Shown here piece after piece: positions 1 to 7,740 of a stretch of 16,366 bases of DNA (the first letter of the stretch is position 1; each line of letters starts with the position of its first letter). Origin of the DNA: Pavlovales sp. CCMP2436 (lineage: Eukaryota > Haptophyta > Pavlovophyceae > Pavlovales). Position numbers and translations under genes: made by a program. The notes under the pieces were generated by a model that had not been told where the DNA came from, did no database searches, and was given only the letters and a program-made list of their open reading frames with translations. Where the stretch lies: positions 25,107 through 41,472 of the forward strand of contig MU631721.1 of NCBI GenBank assembly GCA_026770615.1, given 5' to 3'.

Positions 1-121
1 GCTCAGCAGTATGCGGCAGGACATATGGTCTAAAGGGATTTATAAAAGCGGCTCAGCAGTATGCGGCAGGACATATGGTCTAAAGGGATTTATAAAAGCG
101 GCTCAGCAGTATGCGACAGGA
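1..121. repeat. 50-bp tandem repeat at left edge
   Basis: Two identical 50-bp units occupy 1-50 and 51-100. A third, partial unit with one substitution follows to about 120. Each unit contains a TATA-like stretch (TTTATAAAAG) near its 3' end. The array begins exactly at the window edge, so its true copy number is unknown and it may be collapsed in assembly. It lies 3' of the monooxygenase exon on the minus strand, either inside that gene's next intron or beyond it. Confidence 0.95.
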
Positions 122-183
122 TGCATTCACTCACGGGCGTGATCGACACCGGATTCATAATTAATTCATACTGTAGCAGGTAC

Positions 184-853
184 CTGGCGAGCGGATGCCG
201 TCGGCCCCGATGAGCAAATCATAGCTGACGAAATTGTCTGCGCCGTCCGCGCCACGCACGCACACACGCCGGCAGTCTGGGTCCACATAGAGCACGCGCG
301 AGTTGTAGTGGCGCGTGAGCAGGCCGGAGTCCTTGAACGCGTCGTTGAGGCAGCGCGCCATGGCCGCGACGACGAAGTTTCGGTCCACGACAAAGCCCTC
401 GACGTTCGCGTCCGAAGCCATAAATTTTGACTTGCCGAGGTAGATGGCGTTGGTGTGGATTGGCACGCCTACTTTTGAGACGTGATCCGTGTAGAGCCCG
501 GGGACGCGGCGGAGGGCCGCGAGACCGTGCGCCGAGAGCCCGATCATCCAAGACCGCTTCTTCTCAAGGCCCTCTGGGGTGAGCTCACCGAAGTCTTCGC
601 CGGGGTCGACGATTGAGACCGAGTACTCGACGCTGGCCGCGCCGCCCTGTGGGGTGAGGTGGGGTGGGTGCGGGTGTGTGTGTGTGTGGGGGGGGGGGGT
701 TGGGTTGGGATAGGGGGGCTATACTCTTTGTGGGAGTAGTCTATGGACCTTGTTTCGGCGCAGGAAGTTAATCGCGGCGAGGATGCCGGCAGGGCCGGCA
801 CCCGCGATCACGACGTGGCAGCGACGAGGCGCGTCGGCCGAGGTTGACGGCAT
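184..853 (-). CDS. FAD-dependent monooxygenase, kynurenine 3-monooxygenase-like (5' part, two exons)
   Basis: This is a class A flavoprotein hydroxylase, which uses NAD(P)H and O2 to hydroxylate an aromatic or similar substrate. Exon 1 (853-749) starts at ATG 853 and encodes the FAD-binding Rossmann motif VVIAGAGPAGILAA within the first ~35 residues. Exon 2 (646-184) continues in phase 0 with a predicted beta strand (SVSIVDPGEDFGEL) and ends in the DG motif YDLLIGADGIRSP. The frame then meets a clear donor (CCAG|GTACCTG), so an intron begins at 183 in phase 1. The C-terminal half, including the GD motif and substrate domain, lies outside the window or is lost. The 102-nt intron between the exons is CA/C-rich. 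The resemblance to kynurenine 3-monooxygenase is a family-level impression and the substrate is not determined. The gene faces the membrane protein at 963 across a 109-bp gap. Confidence 0.85.
647..748 (-). other. Spliceosomal intron of the monooxygenase gene
   Basis: On the minus strand the donor is AACAAG|GTCCATAG and the acceptor is CACCCCACAG|GGCGGC. Removing these 102 nt joins the GAGPAG exon in phase to the next conserved segment. The intron holds a (CA)n tract and a run of about ten C, both typical of simple-sequence-rich introns in this window. Confidence 0.85.
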
Positions 854-962
854 CGCACGAAGGTCGGGGAGGGACTGCGCGTGGGAACACCCTTGGCCAC
901 GAGATCGATATCGTTGCTCCGAGAACTTTCGAGTCGATTTTGCCGCCATTTTGACAGCGGGG
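854..962. promoter_or_regulatory. Shared divergent promoter region
   Basis: This 109-bp gap separates the start codons of two head-to-head genes (ATG 853 on minus, ATG 963 on plus). It must hold both 5' leaders and core promoters if both starts are right. No convincing TATA box is visible. A palindromic GATCGATATCG-like stretch sits near 902-913. The call is positional only. Confidence 0.4.
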
Positions 963-1952
963 ATGCCAGCCTCTCCGAGCGCGCGCTGGGCCTGCGGCCT
1001 GCTGGGCGTCTTCCTGGGCCTCTCGGCCTTCGTGGGGACGAACCTGGTAACCAAGAGCTACATGGCGCCTGTGATTGAGGCCTGCTCGGCGGGCCCGGAC
1101 GCCGTCGCCAAGGCGGGGCTGCACGCATACGAGGGACGAATCGGAGGTCAATTTGCTTGCATCGTCACGCAATTCATCTACGACCTCAGCCAGCGTCCCG
1201 CGGGAGTTCTGGTGTGGGGCGTCATCATAGGCATCTCGTTTCCAATCTCCTTGGCGCTGGCGGCCGAGGCGGGCCGCGCCGGCGCGCATGGACCCGTGCT
1301 TTACCCCACGTTGGTCATGGCCGTCTCGCAGGTGCTCGGCATCAGCGTGGGCTTCCCGCTATTCTGGATCCCCGGCTTCGCGTACGGCGGCGCCTCCGGA
1401 GCGCTCGCCCCGGGCCGCGTGTGGGTGGCCATCGCCCTGCTGCCCGTGGCCATTATCCTGACTCTCCTCGTATTCGTGGTCGACCCCGCATCGCCCACGT
1501 GGACCCTCTCCGCCGGGCTGCTCACCTCGCCGCTCATCGCTCTCCCGCAGCTACTGCTGTTGGCCTACCCCGCGCCCCCCAAGGACGCACCCCCCGCCGC
1601 CTACGCGCGTGGCCAGCACGCGTTGGTGAGTGGGTACACCGTTTTGTTTCTCCTCTCGCTTGTCGCGTGGGTTTTAAATGTCACACTCGCGGCGAAAAGC
1701 TTCTCTTCACTCGGCGCGGTCTGGGACTCACTCTGGCCGAGTGCACACCCCAGCGTCGCCTTCATGACGATTGACACGGTTGTGCTATATGCCGGCCTAC
1801 TCGTCTACATCTTCCTCGGCGGCGCGGCGGGCGCGATGGGTGCCGTGCTGCTCACGCCGTTCGTGGGGCCAGGTGCGGCATGCTCCCTCGTCCTCGCCCT
1901 GCGCGAGCGCGCGCGCGCCGAGTTGGGCCCCGAGGGTGCCAAGCGCGACTGA
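963..1952 (+). CDS. Multi-pass membrane protein of unknown function
   Basis: The product is 329 aa, with ATG at 963 and a TGA stop. I do not recognise the family. Hydrophobic segments fall near residues 12-30, 80-101, 112-142, 152-173, 182-203, 222-243 and 266-312 (the last probably two or more helices). This suggests about eight to nine membrane spans with short loops and a charged C-terminus (RERARAELGPEGAKRD). A soluble loop of ~45 residues (about 32-78) follows the first span. The frame stays open upstream to 750, but that extension overlaps the antisense monooxygenase exon and has no membrane character, so the 963 ATG is preferred. Codon use is strongly GC-rich and fits the neighbouring monooxygenase, as expected for a host gene. 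No intron is needed. It may be a transporter or a structural membrane protein, but the sequence does not say which. Confidence 0.75.
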   Translation: MPASPSARWACGLLGVFLGLSAFVGTNLVTKSYMAPVIEACSAGPDAVAKAGLHAYEGRIGGQFACIVTQFIYDLSQRPAGVLVWGVIIGISFPISLALAAEAGRAGAHGPVLYPTLVMAVSQVLGISVGFPLFWIPGFAYGGASGALAPGRVWVAIALLPVAIILTLLVFVVDPASPTWTLSAGLLTSPLIALPQLLLLAYPAPPKDAPPAAYARGQHALVSGYTVLFLLSLVAWVLNVTLAAKSFSSLGAVWDSLWPSAHPSVAFMTIDTVVLYAGLLVYIFLGGAAGAMGAVLLTPFVGPGAACSLVLALRERARAELGPEGAKRD

Positions 1953-2442
1953 TCGCCGAGAGATGCCATCGCACACTCGTGTCTCTCGCGAGCGCGTGTG
2001 GCGTGATAGCACTCTGTGACAGATCTCATCTCAGGCACGCGCATTGGCGCCCAACCCAGCGCAGCCGACTATGGCACGCAGCGGGCAATAGAATGGGCGA
2101 CGCAGCGCTCAGACTGTCAGCACAATTTTTTCGTCTGAGCTCAGTTCCCCATAGTTAGTAGCAGGGATTAGTCTGGGTAGATGGTACAGTGCTTCAACAG
2201 GGGGGCTGAGCGCCCCCTCCCACTGCAGATATCATGAAAGCCAGTAAGTCACCTCCAACGCCTAGGGTGTTTGCGGGCGTGTTGACGGGTCATACGAACT
2301 AACTAACTGCAACAGCAGTGTCTGCTGCTGTCAGCCCCTCCAATAAAGCGGCCCTCTCGAACTCTCGAGATCGAGGCCTTGAGCACTCGGTGCGCTGCCC
2401 TAGAACACCGCCACGACTGCTCACGAGGACGGTACATCGACG
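1953..2442. other. Intergenic region with two hairpins, no supported gene
   Basis: No convincing coding frame is visible. Two inverted repeats stand out. One is GCTCAGAC at 2107-2114 pairing with GTCTGAGC at 2133-2140, with an 18-nt T-rich loop. The other is GGGGGC at 2201-2206 pairing with GCCCCC at 2212-2217, with a 5-nt loop. They lie downstream of the membrane-protein stop and could mark 3'-end formation, but this is inference. Confidence 0.5.
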
Positions 2443-2835
2443 GTGCAGTGCGGCGAGACCGCATTTCAAAGCGAGCCGATGGTTATTGCGCTCGACGACG
2501 CGGGCAAGCTGATTGTCTCGTGTGAAATTGTCGACATTCTGATGCGGTACGACGAGGCCTGCCTAGAGGCCATGGTGAATCATCACCGAGATTTGTTCGA
2601 GCAGTCGACCAAGATGAGCACGGACGAGGTCGCGAGCATGTTCATTCCCTTTGTCAAGCGGGCGTCGACGCGTCGCGCGTCGGTTTCGCTCTTGGCGAGT
2701 GTGCTGCTCGAGAGACGTGCTCGTCCCTCGAGTCGCTTTCAAAATTGCCCGATTGAAGGAGAAAGGCAGATTCGTCATGCCGAGAATATTTTCAAAGCTG
2801 GGCGCAGCAGGATTCATTTGGGCCTCAACTTTTAA
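2443..2835 (+). CDS. Hypothetical ORF, possibly a gene remnant
   Basis: This open frame of 130 codons starts at GTG 2443; the first ATG is at 2479 and would give 118 aa. The N-terminal ~75 residues look protein-like, with acidic and helical stretches such as IVDILMRYDEACLEAM and KMSTDEVASMFIPFVKR. The rest is Arg/Ser-rich and may be out of frame. I do not recognise a family. It sits just before an AT-richer non-coding stretch and may be the surviving part of a larger decayed gene. Confidence that it is expressed is low. Confidence 0.35.
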   Translation: MQCGETAFQSEPMVIALDDAGKLIVSCEIVDILMRYDEACLEAMVNHHRDLFEQSTKMSTDEVASMFIPFVKRASTRRASVSLLASVLLERRARPSSRFQNCPIEGERQIRHAENIFKAGRSRIHLGLNF

Positions 2836-3170
2836 ATCTATTTTTTTGCAGTATTCTGGGCTTGTTTTATCTTTACCCGTATAGCTTTAACGTGAACCTC
2901 TAACGATTTCAAACCTTTCATTTTTATATTTTGGTGTTTGGCCTTTGATGGGTTGCTCTTCAACTTTTAGGCTCTGGGGTTGTCTCATATATTGGCGGTT
3001 TTTGTCGCATTCCTTTGTTTTGTTCCGAGCTGGAGGCGCCTGCCATGGCATTCGATAAAAACGTTTTCTGCGTCGGCGGGCCTGAATTCGGCCTACTTAA
3101 ATTTTTAGGGGAGTTTACGGTTCCACTCATGAAGGTACTTACATGAGTTTGATGTAATTATACCGTAAAG

Positions 3171-3215
3171 AGTATATGGTAATCGCATCCAAAGTGATCG
3201 AGCAGGAATAGCCGT
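3171..3215 (+). repeat. Dispersed 45-bp repeat, copy A
   Basis: This copy matches copy B at 3544-3588 at 38 of 45 positions by eye, including an identical 18-nt core (TCCAAAGTGATCGAGCAG). It starts with a TATA-like TATATGGTAA. On the minus strand both copies can be read as peptide FLLDHFG, but substitutions are not obviously at silent sites. Confidence 0.8.
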
Positions 3216-3543
3216 ACCTGTTCCGATCGGATCGTAGCCGAAACCCGCAGTGTTCCGATTTGATGCGCGGTGCGCACCGGCAGCGTGTATGTGCGAGCGA
3301 GCACTGACGGAGGCGCATCACAACGGATGGCCCACGGGTTTGTGCAAGATCGAAAAATATACGCCCTAGGTGATCTGGCCGCGATGCGCGTGTTCGTCAC
3401 CGAGCAAACGCCCGCTTCCAGCGATATCGGTGCCGCATCGCCCACGGCTATTGGGGGCCTTAGGCCAAATTTATTTGCAATTCATTTGTGATTTGCAAAA
3501 ACGCGCTGTAATCTTGAATCTATTCTTCTAAACATTATATAAA

Positions 3544-3588
3544 AATATATGGTAAACACCTCCAAAGTGATCGAGCAGGAACCACCGT
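3544..3588 (+). repeat. Dispersed 45-bp repeat, copy B
   Basis: This is the second copy of the 45-bp element, 373 bp from copy A in the same orientation. It lies about 65 bp past the minus-strand stop of the ankyrin gene, so it could be a 3'-end or promoter-like element. Its role is unknown. Confidence 0.8.
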
Positions 3589-4530
3589 GCGCGCTCTATT
3601 CTGTTAGTGCAATAAGCCCGTCCGGCTCCTATCCGATGCGAGTGTGCGAGGCTACGCCCCGAGGGCGCTGCAGCTGATGGCGTGCGCCACGACGAGCGGC
3701 CACACGTCGAGCAGGGCGACACCCTCGCTCTCAAACTTGCGCCGGGCGACCAGACTGCCCACCCGGAGCAGCGCGCGCGCACGCGTGCGCGCGTGCTCGG
3801 GGAAGAGCCAGTGATTCACTCGCGACCAGGGGGCGGCCGCCTGCACCACGAGCGCGGCACCCTCATGCGCCGCGTCGCTCGCGAGCAGCGCGCGTGCGAG
3901 TTGAAAGGGCGTGGGCGCGCCGGCGTGCACGTCCGCCCCGCTGCGGAGGAGCTTGCGCACGCGCGCCTCGGTGAGGAACTGGAGGTGGTGCAGCTGCGTG
4001 ACCCAGCCAGCCGTCTCGAGCAACCACGCGGAGCAGCCAGAGGTGTCGGGGGGCGTATCCGGTGCGATGGTAAAGGTCTCGCGCGGCACGCCGTGCGCGC
4101 AGAGCAGCTGCACCGCGCGCAGTTTCAAGGGCGACCACGGTAATTCCCTGTACATTAGGCGCACGCAGCCTAACACCGTCTCGTCGTCCAGCCAGACATC
4201 CGCATCGATCAGGTAGTGCATGCACTCCAGCCGGCGGCTTGAGCGGGAAGCGTCGGTGGCGTCCATGGGCTCGAGCGCTCGGTACATGCAGCCCAGCATG
4301 ATCGATGTGCAGTTATTTGTTCCCGTTCCGGCATGGACGTCGGCATTCGCATCGAGCAGCAGCTTCAGAATCTCGCTGTCCGCGTTGCAGACGGCCGCGA
4401 AAAGCGGAGTCATGCCCATCTGGTTTTCGCCGTTCAGGCTGGCACCCGCATCGAGGATCAGCTTCACCAACTCGATCTGGCCAGAGCAAATGGCCGCCGA
4501 GAGCAGAGTCATGCCATCCAGAGTGTCGCG

Positions 4531-5100
4531 GTTCGAGTCGGCACCCGCATTGAGCAGCAGCTCCATCACCTCAATGTTCTTGCGTATGGTGGCCACCATG
4601 AGCGGAAAGCTGCCTTTCAGGTCGGCGCGGTTCACGTCGGCACCCGCATTGAGCAGCAGCTTCAGGAACTCGATGTTTGCGAGGTGGGTGGCCGCGAGGA
4701 GCGGAGTCGTGCCCTCCAAGTCGGCCTGGTCCACATGTGCACCCGCATCGAGCAAAATGGTCGCGCACTCCAGGTTACCTGCCAGGGTGGCGAACAACAG
4801 CGCCGACGTCCCGGAGAGCTCGCGGTTCGAGTCGGCACCCGCATTGAGCAGCAGCTCGATTGCCTCACTGTTCTTGCGCATGGTGGCCACCATGAGCGGA
4901 AAGCTGCCTTTTAGTCGGCGCGGTTCACGTCGGCACCCGCATTGAGCAGCTTCAGGAACTCGATGTTTGCGAGGCGGGTGGCCGCGAGGAGCGGAGTCGT
5001 GCCCTCCAAGTCGGCCTGGTCCACATGTGCACCCGCATCGAGCATAATGGTCGCGCACTCCGGGTTACCTGTCAGGGCGGCGAACAACAGCGCCGATGTA
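4531..5100 (-). repeat. Internal ~294-bp tandem duplication in the ankyrin gene
   Basis: The segment 4531-4824 and the following ~290 bp are near-identical, so a block of about three ankyrin repeats was duplicated in tandem recently. The second copy (4825-5100) differs by a few substitutions, a 1-nt deletion in the CAGG/TAG region near 4911, and a 3-nt deletion near 4950. This is length variation within a repeat-protein gene, and the 1-nt deletion is what breaks the frame. Confidence 0.9.
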
Positions 5101-5212
5101 CAGAGTGGTCGAGGCTGTTGACGTGCGCATCCGTCACGAGGAGCATCCGCTGCACCTCTTCGGCGCGCCCCAGCCAGTAGTTCTGCGTTATGAGAAGGAC
5201 GGGGAGGCACGC

Positions 5213-5298
5213 ATGGGCAGGCGGGCCGCGGGCAGGCGGGCCGCGGGCAGGCGGGCGGGCGGGCCGCGGGCCGCGGGCAGAGGCGGGCAGGCGGGCCG
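5213..5298. repeat. GC-rich minisatellite
   Basis: The stretch is made of imperfect repeats of a GGCAGGCGGGCCGCG-like unit. It lies at the 5' end of the ankyrin gene and, read on the minus strand, gives Pro/Ala/Arg-rich low-complexity sequence in every frame. Strong secondary structure here makes sequence errors likely. Confidence 0.85.
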
Positions 5299-5547
5299 AG
5301 CCTGACCTTACGGAGCTCGTAAGACGGTAACAACAAGGCTCGATAAAAATCCGATTCGATGAAGCCTGCATCGTCGGTACGCCAATGGCACTGCGGCGAT
5401 GGCCATTTCAGAGGTGCTGCTGCTCGACCCCTCTGCAATTTTCGTACGTATCGAATTTATGAGGCGGACCGCCTCTCGCATGTCAGTCACGAGCTTCAAA
5501 TAAACGGCAAAGCTCGCCATAATATGTTCACATTTTTTAAATCACGA

Positions 5548-6021
5548 TCAATTGATGCTTTTAAACGCATCCGAGTAGATTTTTGAATTTCGTGCGATCA
5601 TCTCGCTCACGGGTACATACCTGCGCAGACCGTCGCGCACAGGTGCGAGATCGAAATCGAACTGCATCGGAACGGCTTCGACCATGTCTCTAACCACCCC
5701 CCTTCCCCTGGCCATAATTACCTCGGGCGCGGTAATGGCTCCTGATATGTCGCCGATCGCCTGTGCAAGCGATCTCTGCTCGAAGCGCTCTGCCGGTTTG
5801 AAGCTGAGGCATGTGGTGCCCAGCAGCTCACCCTGAGCGCCCCGGAGCAGGCGAAGCGCTTGTGTGTAGTGGTATTTCGATTCGTACATGAACATATCGG
5901 CGTACGTGGGTGTGTCGCTTAGGATTTGGACCACCGTGAAGCAAAGGCGACTCTCCCGGTTGAGTTGCAGCACCAGCTTGTCTATCGCGCGCGCGTCCGA
6001 GGCGCTTCGTTCGGACGCCAT
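5548..6021 (-). CDS. Hypothetical 157-aa protein, probably of viral origin
   Basis: The complete frame runs from ATG 6021 to TGA 5548-5550. No family is recognised. The protein is soluble-looking with mixed helix and strand propensity. It has an N-terminal charged helix (ARAIDKLVLQLNRESRLCFTVVQIL, residues 11-34), a Tyr-rich segment (TPTYADMFMYESKYHY, 38-52) and a C-terminal half with RGRGVVRDMVEAV and VPVSEMIARN. There is no membrane segment. It diverges from the gene at 6070 with only 48 bp between starts, and that gap contains an A/T-rich TATA-like element. The tight divergent spacing and unknown content match large-DNA-virus gene layout, but that origin is inference from neighbours. Confidence 0.65.
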   Translation of the reverse strand: MASERSASDARAIDKLVLQLNRESRLCFTVVQILSDTPTYADMFMYESKYHYTQALRLLRGAQGELLGTTCLSFKPAERFEQRSLAQAIGDISGAITAPEVIMARGRGVVRDMVEAVPMQFDFDLAPVRDGLRRYVPVSEMIARNSKIYSDAFKSIN

Positions 6022-6041
6022 AAGCTATGACTATGCACATG

Positions 6042-6053
6042 AAAAATATATAG
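6042..6053. promoter_or_regulatory. TATA-like element between divergent genes
   Basis: The sequence AAAAATATATAG lies in the 48-bp gap between starts at 6021 (minus) and 6070 (plus). Its position is compatible with a short viral-type A/T-rich core promoter. There is no direct evidence of use. Confidence 0.3.
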
Positions 6054-6069
6054 GTTGCATGTATCTTCA

Positions 6070-6393
6070 ATGCCACTCTTCGGTGGATTTGGTAGAGTTA
6101 AGCTTCCGACGTTAGGTATCCCTGCTCCTCCTGCCAAAGGAGGTGGTCCTCCTATATTACTGACGCAGCCGAAGAATTCCTCTCCGCCGCCGAAAGACGG
6201 CTTATCCAACGCTGTACCATCTCCCCCGGGTTCGGTCGACATTCCTGCCGGCGGGAAGGCACCGGATGCACCAGCGACACCACCACCCGCCGATTCTGCA
6301 AAAGTTATCGCAAAGCAGGAAACAAAAATAGAAGCGAAAACGATTGCAAAGCCGGGGGCATCGCTCTGCTCCTCGCCGGTGTGGGAATCCTGA
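6070..6393 (+). CDS. Proline-rich N-terminal part of a membrane protein (frame 1)
   Basis: ATG 6070 opens a Gly/Pro-rich protein (MPLFGGFGRVKLPTLGIP...) with a long disordered Pro/Ala/Lys region up to about residue 95. The frame stops at TGA 6391-6393. At 6354-6358 a run of five G lies at the end of the disordered region. Directly after it another frame encodes a hydrophobic stretch (GGIALLLAGVGIL) that leads into the Cys-rich ORF ending at 7025. The simplest reading is one protein of about 315 residues whose frame is broken by a single-base change in the G run, either sequencing error or mutation. The last ~10 codons of this frame would then be spurious. No known family is recognised. Confidence 0.55.
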   Translation: MPLFGGFGRVKLPTLGIPAPPAKGGGPPILLTQPKNSSPPPKDGLSNAVPSPPGSVDIPAGGKAPDAPATPPPADSAKVIAKQETKIEAKTIAKPGASLCSSPVWES

Positions 6394-7025
6394 GTCAAGA
6401 CGGTAAAAATGCAAAAAATCAAGAGGTGTGCAAATCATCATGCATGTTGGGTAATGACATGATCACCGAGTGTGGCTCCTTCTACACAAAGGAAAGCGGT
6501 ACACTCGTTGAACATCCTGTGATGATGCCCCCGGACGCAGATCCAAATGCGGACACCGTTATTTTGAATCTCGATTCATGCTGCACCTACAACTGTGAGC
6601 AGAAGTTCCCGGTGCGTAGCCAGCAGCTGATAGAGGGCTTGACCGGCATTGGGAAGAGCATCGCTGGCGCGCTGGGTCTCGATAATTTCGGTTCGACTAT
6701 AACCAAAATACTGGCTTGGGGTTTGGCCATCGCAGTGATCGCGTTGCTCTCGTACGGAGCCTACGTGCTGATAAAATTCGTACGGCCGCTATTTTTTCGA
6801 AAGCTCGCCGTTGCAGCCGTCGCTCCGACGCTGCCACTCGTTGCAGCCGTTGTCACCGCTCCGAACCCGCCCGTTCCCGATGCAGCCGTCGCGCGTGCAG
6901 ACGCCGGCAAAGTCGAATTACCTGATACTGTATCCGATCCTGCACCCGATCCGGCACCCGAGTCTACGGCTAATTCCGGAACTTCTCCTGTTCCCGATCC
7001 CGCAGGTACTCATCCCGCGCCCTGA
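6381..7025 (+). CDS. Cys-rich membrane protein, probable virion or envelope-type protein
   Basis: This open frame is 214 codons from GTG 6381, but its coding sense begins at about 6357 with a hydrophobic segment (GGIALLLAGVGIL), so the GTG is probably not a true start. The body has six Cys at residues 17, 21, 31, 67, 68 and 72, suggesting a disulfide-bonded ectodomain. A Gly-rich amphipathic stretch (LIEGLTGIGKSIAGALG, 83-99) precedes a second membrane span at about 111-132. A Pro/Ala/Asp-rich tail runs from ~150 to the TGA end. Two membrane anchors flanking a Cys-rich domain resemble structural membrane proteins of large DNA viruses in general design only. No specific homologue is recognised. 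Its last 56 nt overlap the convergent gene at 6970-7329. Confidence 0.6.
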   Translation: MGILSQDGKNAKNQEVCKSSCMLGNDMITECGSFYTKESGTLVEHPVMMPPDADPNADTVILNLDSCCTYNCEQKFPVRSQQLIEGLTGIGKSIAGALGLDNFGSTITKILAWGLAIAVIALLSYGAYVLIKFVRPLFFRKLAVAAVAPTLPLVAAVVTAPNPPVPDAAVARADAGKVELPDTVSDPAPDPAPESTANSGTSPVPDPAGTHPAP

Positions 7026-7329
7026 GAAGATTACTATTTTTCATTTGTTCACCTCCATTTAAGAGATTGGTCCGGTTTTTGTGCGCCTTTGCTCTTGCCT
7101 TTGCTCTCAAGTTTCTGAGCGCGTCTTTTCTATCATCCGCACTCTTTTTTCGGTTGTTGACGTTGTTGTTGGTTCTGGATCTTTTAATGGAAAAGTGCAT
7201 TAGCTTCTCTTTGTCGGAAGCGTTCGACACGCGCTTACGTCTATGAATCCGTAGCAGCTTACGTGCGACCGACATGATGAGGAGCGCCAGGACTGCATAT
7301 AAGAAAACAAGTACCACAGTCCATATCAT
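6970..7329 (-). CDS. Small single-span membrane protein with basic tail
   Basis: The 119-aa frame runs from ATG 7329 to TAG 6970-6972. Residues 1-22 form a strong membrane segment (IWTVVLVFLYAVLALLIMSVA). The rest is very basic, Lys/Arg/Asn-rich and probably helical (KSADDRKDALRNLRAKARAKAHKNR). It could be an N-terminally anchored protein with a nucleic-acid-binding tail; that role is inference. It overlaps the 3' end of the convergent ORF by 56 nt and diverges from the gene at 7392 with a 62-bp gap. No family is recognised. Confidence 0.6.
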   Translation of the reverse strand: MIWTVVLVFLYAVLALLIMSVARKLLRIHRRKRVSNASDKEKLMHFSIKRSRTNNNVNNRKKSADDRKDALRNLRAKARAKAHKNRTNLLNGGEQMKNSNLLRARDEYLRDREQEKFRN

Positions 7330-7391
7330 TTTAAAATACGCTCATATTTTTAGCACGCCGGCCAATAATAAAATGACCCACTGGCAAAAGC

Positions 7392-7682
7392 ATGTTCCTC
7401 AATTGCCTCACCATTGCGATCAGTCTCGTCGCCGGAATCACTACCATTCTCGTGAATTTCATCAGCCTCAGCTCACGGTACGCCGCTCGCCGTAGCGACG
7501 CGGCGATATGCATCCAGCGAGCCTTTCGGCTGCATCGAGCGTATAAAGTCTCAATCGGCGCGTTGAGCCTGGAGATGACCTCTAGCGCGGAGCCCGTGCT
7601 CGAGGCTGAAGCAGCCGTAAAGTTCTACCAGAAGCTCCTCTGCCAGTCCAAGCTCGACCTAAGCTCGTGCCGCATTGCCTAA
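7392..7682 (+). CDS. Small membrane protein with an IQ-like motif
   Basis: The 96-aa frame runs from ATG 7392 to TAA. Residues 5-27 are hydrophobic (CLTIAISLVAGITTILVNFISL). They are followed by a motif resembling a calmodulin-binding IQ motif (ICIQRAFRLHRAYK, about 39-52). The C-terminal third is acidic then Cys/Ser-containing. Calmodulin binding is only suggested by the IQ.xxR pattern. It ends 95 bp before the RPB2 start on the same strand. No homologous family is recognised. Confidence 0.55.
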   Translation: MFLNCLTIAISLVAGITTILVNFISLSSRYAARRSDAAICIQRAFRLHRAYKVSIGALSLEMTSSAEPVLEAEAAVKFYQKLLCQSKLDLSSCRIA

Positions 7683-7721
7683 CGGACCCGTTTTGCTGTT
7701 TTTTTATGGGAGATGAATCGC

Positions 7722-7740
7722 GATATAAAATATAAAAAAA
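7722..7740 (+). promoter_or_regulatory. A/T-rich promoter-like element upstream of RPB2
   Basis: GATATAAAATATAAAAAAA lies 38-56 bp upstream of the RPB2 ATG in an otherwise GC-rich setting and contains two overlapping TATAAA/TATAAAA matches. A short leader and A/T-rich promoter fit a virus-derived gene. This is a positional inference. Confidence 0.4.

Larger units (their letters stand above)
2836..3651. other. Region without a supported gene; carries a dispersed repeat pair
   Basis: The first part (2836-3160) is T-rich and shows no coding signal. Between 3160 and 3490 short frames exist on both strands, but neither has recognisable content. The notable element is a 45-bp repeat present at 3171-3215 and 3544-3588, listed separately. 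Confidence 0.5.
3652..5371 (-). pseudogene. Ankyrin-repeat protein gene, frameshifted
   Basis: This gene encodes tandem ankyrin repeats, which mediate protein-protein contacts. At least eight repeats with the consensus pattern (LLLNAGADVNRAD..G.TPLLAAT) run from about 5100 to 4290. A C-terminal region follows (MHYLIDADVWLDDETV, LRAVQLLCAHGV) and then a terminal block (NHWLFPEHARTRARALLRVGSLVARR) of a kind seen at the ends of large algal ankyrin families. The last frame ends at TAG 3652-3654. The N-terminal part appears in another frame (TDAHVNSLDHS, about 5100-5170). Two breaks are visible. One is near 5100. The other is at 4909-4916, where a 1-nt deletion plus a transition relative to the sister repeat creates a TAA. 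A 3-nt deletion removes one Leu in repeat 2. The true start is uncertain because the GC-rich minisatellite at 5213-5298 lies within the 5' end. The breaks may be decay or assembly error. Confidence 0.88.

Noticed and set aside
1..121. Possible CRISPR array
   Set aside because: The repeats are directly adjacent with no unique spacers, and the window is eukaryotic.
750..962. N-terminal extension of the membrane protein upstream of ATG 963
   Set aside because: It overlaps the antisense first exon of the monooxygenase and has no membrane or signal character.
3270..3491. Plus-strand 73-codon frame next to the dispersed repeat
   Set aside because: It has a GTG start after a TGA, no recognisable content and an equally open antisense frame.
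6664..6704. tRNA T-arm-like GGTTCGACTATAACC
   Set aside because: No acceptor, D-arm or anticodon-arm pairing could be found around it, and it lies inside a coding frame.
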